A stretch of DNA of 64,000 nucleotides from Notospermus geniculatus (taxonomy: Eukaryota > Nemertea > Pilidiophora > Heteronemertea > Lineidae): positions 154,071-218,070 of the forward strand of contig NMRB01000885.1 of NCBI GenBank assembly GCA_002633025.1. Direction: 5' to 3'. Positions 59,247 through 64,000 of this stretch are shown here, one piece after another. Positions within the stretch are counted from its first letter, which is position 1, and each line of letters opens with the position of its first letter. A model generated the notes under the pieces. The model did not search any database, had not been told where the DNA came from, and saw only the letters and a program-made list of their open reading frames with translations. Made by a program: the position numbers and the translations under genes.

Positions 59247-61360
59247 CTAGGCTGCATTACTTCCCGGAAGGCTGCTTATACTACGCCAAGCGTCCTCCCT
59301 CGCAGTTGGATCGATGTCTTTAAGTTTAAGATCGTTTTGACTTGCCCTGACAATACTAACACAAGGTTCTATTACAAAGATAATGGAGAGAAAAACCCCA
59401 CAACCTGCAACGTACATGGAATAGGAGTAGTCCTTCGTGCGATCGTATAGTATCCCTGCTATTGTTGGACCGATTAAGCCCCCGATTCCACAAAATATAT
59501 AACGGATAGCCCAGGCTAGACGGAGTCTATGTTCCCCAACAATTTTGAATATAACTAAAGGTAAGATAGTAGCAGTAACTGAGGTACTGTAGGCGAAGAT
59601 GCAGATGAATAGCACCATGACGGCATAGGAGCTGAACACTGGGATCATCACAGCCCCGGCTGCACATATGAAAGTATGAATTTCAAGCAATACTATAGGT
59701 TCACTTTTTGTTACGTGAGCTAGAACTCCTGTTCCAATCATTCCAAAAAAGAGGGCAGCACTGTAGAAAGAAACGACGTAGGAAGCAACCTCGTCAGCAA
59801 CGTCTGTCTTCTGCAGCACCAATGCTTTTAAGTGGATTGTCCCGACCGAAATACTTAGTTGTACAAAAGTGCACTGGAGACAAATAAGAGAAGATATGCT
59901 CTTAAACGAAGCAATTCTTTACAATGGCCAATCATTTCCCGCCGACGGTCACGTGTTTCATACTCTAATCCTGATTGGTCCTTTGGTCTGGTTTTTTCCA
60001 CTGGTTTGACCGGTCGCACAATAGCTCCTGCAACGCAGACGTTCAAAACGAATCCAGACATGATGATCAGGCCTCCGCTCCAGGAGAATGTCTCATTGAC
60101 GTATTCAATCAATATTGGAAAAATTATCCCGCCAGCCGCTGATCCGCTTGTACCGATGCCCTGTGCAAGTGCTCTCTGTTTATTAAAGTAGAAAAGAAGA
60201 ACCGAGGTTGCATTCATGTAGACCATAGCATCTCCGACACCTGGAAAGGGAAGAACAAAGTTCAGTCTCCACTTCGGCTCTAATGATCAAGCAGAATTTT
60301 TTTTCGGTTTGGAAATTTACATGCCATTGGCTTTTATTTTAGGCCTTTCTCACCACCACAGCTGCATGGCTGAGACAGGTGTACGATTTCCACAGGCCAA
60401 TCTACTAATACCTTGAAAGCCGACATGGATGAACAATAAAATTATTATATCTCACCCAGCAAAAATCCCAACGTTGCGATGCAGACGAAGACATTCGGCG
60501 CGAATGCGGACGCCATGAGCCCAATGGACATGGCCACACCACCGAGCATGACGACGAGCCTCGGTCCATATCGTTCCGACAGGGGGAGAATGATTATACC
60601 TGTATTAAACTTTCTTGTTAGTTGTTATAAAATCAGGCCCACACACGGACGAATATTACCAGAAATATATTACTGGCCCATCATTGCTTCCTCAGATCAC
60701 ATCATGGATTTTAAAATGGCGATTTGTTTATCGCTGCCGTTATGAGAATGTTATGCGCATGCGCAGAGGCATTGCAAATGACGGTTACCTACAGCGTCCA
60801 ACTTACACCGGGTTAATTCGGAACCGGTGCTGCCCCGGGTTAAATTCGTGTAATGTAAATGCGGCTTATGACATGGCTAGAAGTGGCCTCAGTTGGCGAT
60901 TTTCGTCGGTTGGGATGGGCAAAAATAATTTTGCTGCAGTTGTCAGGGCATCCTAAGGTTATCAATGCTCTATGCCGATGTAAAGCAACAATATTCAGCT
61001 GACTACATTTTACAAAGGGCGCCGGTCGGTAGGAAAGGTATGATATAGTATTATAGCCACAAACCTACCCGAGAAACAATAGCTCGCGTAAAACACGCTG
61101 CCGATGAGAGAAAGGACGGAGCTATCAGTCTGGAAGTAGTCCATCAGTTCCACGTAGTAGATGCTTAATGTCCGTTCTATCCCGTGCATGAAGGACATCA
61201 CGAAAGCTGCGGCAACGACAAGCCATCGCCAGACCACCGGATCATCCAGTCGTATTCCACTCTTCTCCCCATCAAGCGATGTGCTCGGCAAAAGCTGGAC
61301 GCTGTTTTCCGAAATCTGGTCGTGTTTCATGTCCCCCCGTACAAAATTCGGTTTTTCCAT
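59247..61360 (-). CDS. Monocarboxylate-transporter-like (SLC16/MFS) gene 1, frameshift in last exon
   Basis: Three coding exons on the minus strand: 61069-61360 (ATG at 61360 in a strong ACCATGG context, MEKPNFV...), 60456-60599 and 59247-60240. Splice phases agree. Family hallmarks are LSERYGPRLVVMLGG after TM2 and YFNKQRALAQGIGTSGSAAG at TM5, the second SLC16 signature; the usual DGGWGW at TM1 is replaced by DDPVVWRW. About 475 aa and 12 TM segments are expected, acting in proton-linked or facilitated transport of small monocarboxylates or similar; the substrate cannot be told. Near 59889-59896 (AGAAGAT) the frame breaks: upstream ends ...LFVSSALLYN stop, while the homologous continuation LQCTFVQLSISV is in another frame. 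It is 2 bases too many or 1 too few, by comparison with gene 2. Confidence 0.85.
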
Positions 61361-61379
61361 GGTTGAATTTCGTGTAGCT

Positions 61380-63213
61380 TCACCAGACAACCCTAGAATT
61401 TGAAAATCAAGGCTTTCACACACTCGACAATAGACGAATGAAGTAATCCATTCAACCGTACCTTCATGCATAGGCGCCTACCTAGATGTCAAACTGTCTA
61501 ATAGAACAACATCAAGAAAAACGACATTGAATAGAGTATTTTTACTAGTGATTCCAACCTAAATCACTTAGTGTATAAAGGCTTTGCCAGAAAAAAAACA
61601 CGGGAAAACGGGCAATCTTTCATCGAATGCATGGCTGGCCCGACGCTTACGGTAAACCCTGGTTTATAGTAAGGAAACCAACAGTAAACCAACAGTGGCA
61701 AATTGTGGATTGAGAAGCAACTCACCCTAGAAAACTCACACGGAGCGGCGCCTTAGCATTTCCGTTGGTGACTTCTCTACGCATCCGACGGGCATTTTAT
61801 TAATGAATGAAATGGAGAGGGAACTTTCCACATAGTCATGATTTATACATGTAACTAATTATAATACAAGGAATACTGTGAAAGTGATCAGATGCCTTTC
61901 TGATACAATTGGATACGAAGTCCACATTGTTTTATTGCATTGCCGTTTTTTGCGTTATCGATTTTGACTTTGCCCTCTTTATATCCGAGTCAAAAATAAA
62001 GTGTAATGTAAGGTCGCTTAATGTGAATATTTGCCGTTATCTATGTTCTTTATCGGCCCGGTATTATTTTATAAAAAAAACACGATATTCAGGCCAACTT
62101 GTCAAGCTCGTATCGTAGGCTATACACGGAAATCCCCGATGATATAGGCCTACATGTATTTCACTCTACTCACCTCTCGACGGTCAAGTCCCCCCCCCCC
62201 ACACACACACTTACGTTCATGGCCGAATTTTCAAATGAGCCAGTCGTGGTAGTTATATTTACAGATAAGTCGTTTTAAAATACAACGATCTCTCGGGTCG
62301 TGATGCGGCTGAGAAAGACGTTGGGCGGCGCTGGAGTCACATTAAAGGTGAATGGAGTGGCAGCAAATCAAAACTTACGAACTCAAGTAACGTCAGCTCT
62401 GACTCCAGAACATCTTCATACGACTACACAGTGCCGCCGAACGTCGGATATTCTCAGCTACGACTCAATATAATAGACAGCAGCGCCACCAAACGTCTTT
62501 TTCAGCTACAACTCGAGATCACATTACAGCGACGCTTGCCATGACTTTATTTGTCTTTATTGTATGTCTTTTAAGGTTGATGGTGTGGACGTCATTTCAC
62601 GATGTGTATAGGCCTAGAGAGCAGAGATGACATTAGTTTCCATGACTTTTTGCCCTGATGAAACGTCAGACTGTGCTAGAGTGATTCCTTTACGCAGCGA
62701 TTAGGGCCTACATAAAGGTAAATGGTATACGGAAACGCCGGTTAACAAGGCTTCACAAAGGGGTCGGGACCATGAAGCCATTACTAGAAAGTTTTCGCAA
62801 AGCCCCCGAAACGCCAATGCCACGAACGCCAAACCCGACTTGTTCGATGCCACGAATAGAGCGCCGAACAAAATAATAGATATTCCCGTTGGCGTTTCGG
62901 GGGCTTTGCGAAAACTCTATATTAACTGTCCACCGTATAGCTCTATGCTTTATAATTCCTCCAAGCTCTATGTGATCGCACCCTTATGATGACATGGTGG
63001 TGTTATAAAATACTTCTCACCTCTTCGCTATCCACCTCTTCGCTACATGTATATACATTCGACAATTTGATCAGTGGTGTGCAGTCAATGAACTCCTTCC
63101 TAGAATCTGTTTTTTAACAATTTTAATGAAAAAAATACAATGTAATCGCATTTATTAACTCGTCGAGGTTTTTCTCGATCAAGACAACAATCGTGCGCAT
63201 GCTACTATTCTGA
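61380..63213. other. Region between MCT-like genes: 5' end of gene 1, no other gene seen
   Basis: A likely acceptor (CAAATTCTAG) for the first coding exon lies at about 61391, so a 5' non-coding exon is probably upstream. A poly-C/ACAC tract is at 62188-62210. A foldback of the AAAGTTTTCGCAAAGCCCCC family spans about 62791-62916. Otherwise AT-rich and featureless. Confidence 0.5.
62791..62916. repeat. Foldback MITE, same family as 17772-17897
   Basis: Arms AGTTTTCGCAAAGCCCCCGA and complement. Confidence 0.72.
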
Positions 63214-64000
63214 TCACAAGACACCAATGCTGCCCAAACTGGTCATACTTAACCACATTTCTCCCTTTTCAGGTTTCTCCGTATTTGTAAGACGATTTTC
63301 TCCAGTCTTCATCATAGATATACACGGTTCTATCAACAGTAAAACTGAGAGAAATATTCCACATCCCCCGACGTACATGGAATAAGAATAGTCCTTGGTG
63401 TTGTCGTATAAGACCCCAGCTAGCGTTGGACCAGCCAAGCCCCCAATTCCGCAAAAGAAGTAACGGATACCACAGGCTAGGCGGATTTGATGTTCTTCAA
63501 CAAGCCGGCATATCACGAGAAGTGAAATGAGAATCGTCGCCGAGGCACTGTATGAAAATATACAAAGGAAAAATAAAATCGCACCGTAGCTACTGAACAC
63601 TGGAATCATCACGGCTCCTACTGCACAGAGAAGAGAATGGATTTCAAGTAATACTATTGGTTCGATTCTACGGGCTGTCGCGTTCGTCAGTGCACCAGTT
63701 ACGATCATCCCAAAAAATAGTGCAACACAGGAATATGAGATAGCGTAAGAGCCCATTTCATCGCTAACGCAACTTTTTTGCAACACCAAGGCTTTCATAT
63801 GCATTGCCATGATAGAAATACTTGCTTGTAAGAACGTAGTTTGAAAGCAGAGGGCAGCGAATGGTCTTAAACACAACATTTCCCTCAAATAACGCATATT
63901 CTCGTGTTTATCACGTGATGGGTTTGTCTTGTTTTGTTGTGACCCCGTTTCCGTCGTTCTTGGCCGTACTAAAGCTCCTGCTACACAAAGGTTCAATGAG
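63214..64000 (-). CDS. Monocarboxylate-transporter-like (SLC16/MFS) gene 2, C-terminal exon, partial
   Basis: An uninterrupted frame from the right edge to the stop at 63214 covers the second half of an MFS transporter. It aligns throughout with gene 1: LCVAGALVRP, KALVLQKSCVSDEMGSYA, SYSCVALFFGMI, PIVLLEIHSLLCAVGAVMIPV, RYFFCGIGGLAGPTLAG and DYSYSMYVGGCGIF. Six TM segments (TM7-12) are expected here. The exon start lies outside the window. The two genes are tandem paralogues in the same orientation, with no frameshift in this one. Confidence 0.88.
   Translation of the reverse strand, partial: SLNLCVAGALVRPRTTETGSQQNKTNPSRDKHENMRYLREMLCLRPFAALCFQTTFLQASISIMAMHMKALVLQKSCVSDEMGSYAISYSCVALFFGMIVTGALTNATARRIEPIVLLEIHSLLCAVGAVMIPVFSSYGAILFFLCIFSYSASATILISLLVICRLVEEHQIRLACGIRYFFCGIGGLAGPTLAGVLYDNTKDYSYSMYVGGCGIFLSVLLLIEPCISMMKTGENRLTNTEKPEKGEMWLSMTSLGSIGVL

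Overview
The window is eukaryotic, metazoan nuclear DNA. Coding sequence lies in short exons with GT/AG introns, intergenic and intronic DNA is packed with foldback elements, SINEs and a LINE, and the recognisable proteins are animal families: rotatin, DEG/ENaC channels and SLC16-type transporters. The AGGCCTA- and TACATGTA-rich background, compact introns and apparent heterozygosity suggest a marine invertebrate. An echinoderm or other invertebrate deuterostome is my guess; the sequence does not prove it.

Layout. (1) 1-11.4 kb: the N-terminal half-dozen exons of rotatin (RTTN), minus strand, present twice (7-5975 and 7947-11365). The copies differ by TE insertions (LINE, hAT-like MITE, foldbacks) and the second is cut off inside exon 7. 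(2) 11.4-17.6 kb: intergenic repeats, including a 1.93-kb tandem duplication with a tRNA-derived SINE in each unit. (3) 17.6-56.8 kb: a plus-strand cluster of DEG/ENaC channel genes. I reconstruct ten coding exons with consistent phases. Exon-level comparison suggests two genes, X and Y, each represented by two near-identical copies laid out in tandem: X copy a (17631-27550), Y copy a (29865 to 34354, continued at 49813-50443), X copy b (34634-39116) and Y copy b (42681-56796, lacking exons 4-5). (4) 59.2-64 kb: two minus-strand monocarboxylate-transporter-like (SLC16) genes, the second running off the window.

The most unusual biology is in the channels. One 1567-bp exon inserts about 450-470 helical, charged residues between the cysteine-rich thumb and the pre-TM2 strand, so the protein would be about 967 aa instead of the roughly 500-650 usual for the family. 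I recognise no known domain in the insert. X copy a has a 22-bp frameshifting deletion in this exon. In Y copy a the TM1 exon is split by a TIR transposon whose two ends lie 15 kb apart in the scaffold.

The whole window is best read as a scaffold in which two divergent haplotypes were interleaved, with joins at the Ns (7341, 44346, 45661, 46359-47197, 49722, 50774) and silent misjoins near 7946 and 34575. True segmental duplication cannot be excluded from sequence alone. Comparing the paired copies gives several clean empty-site/filled-site TE pairs with target-site duplications.
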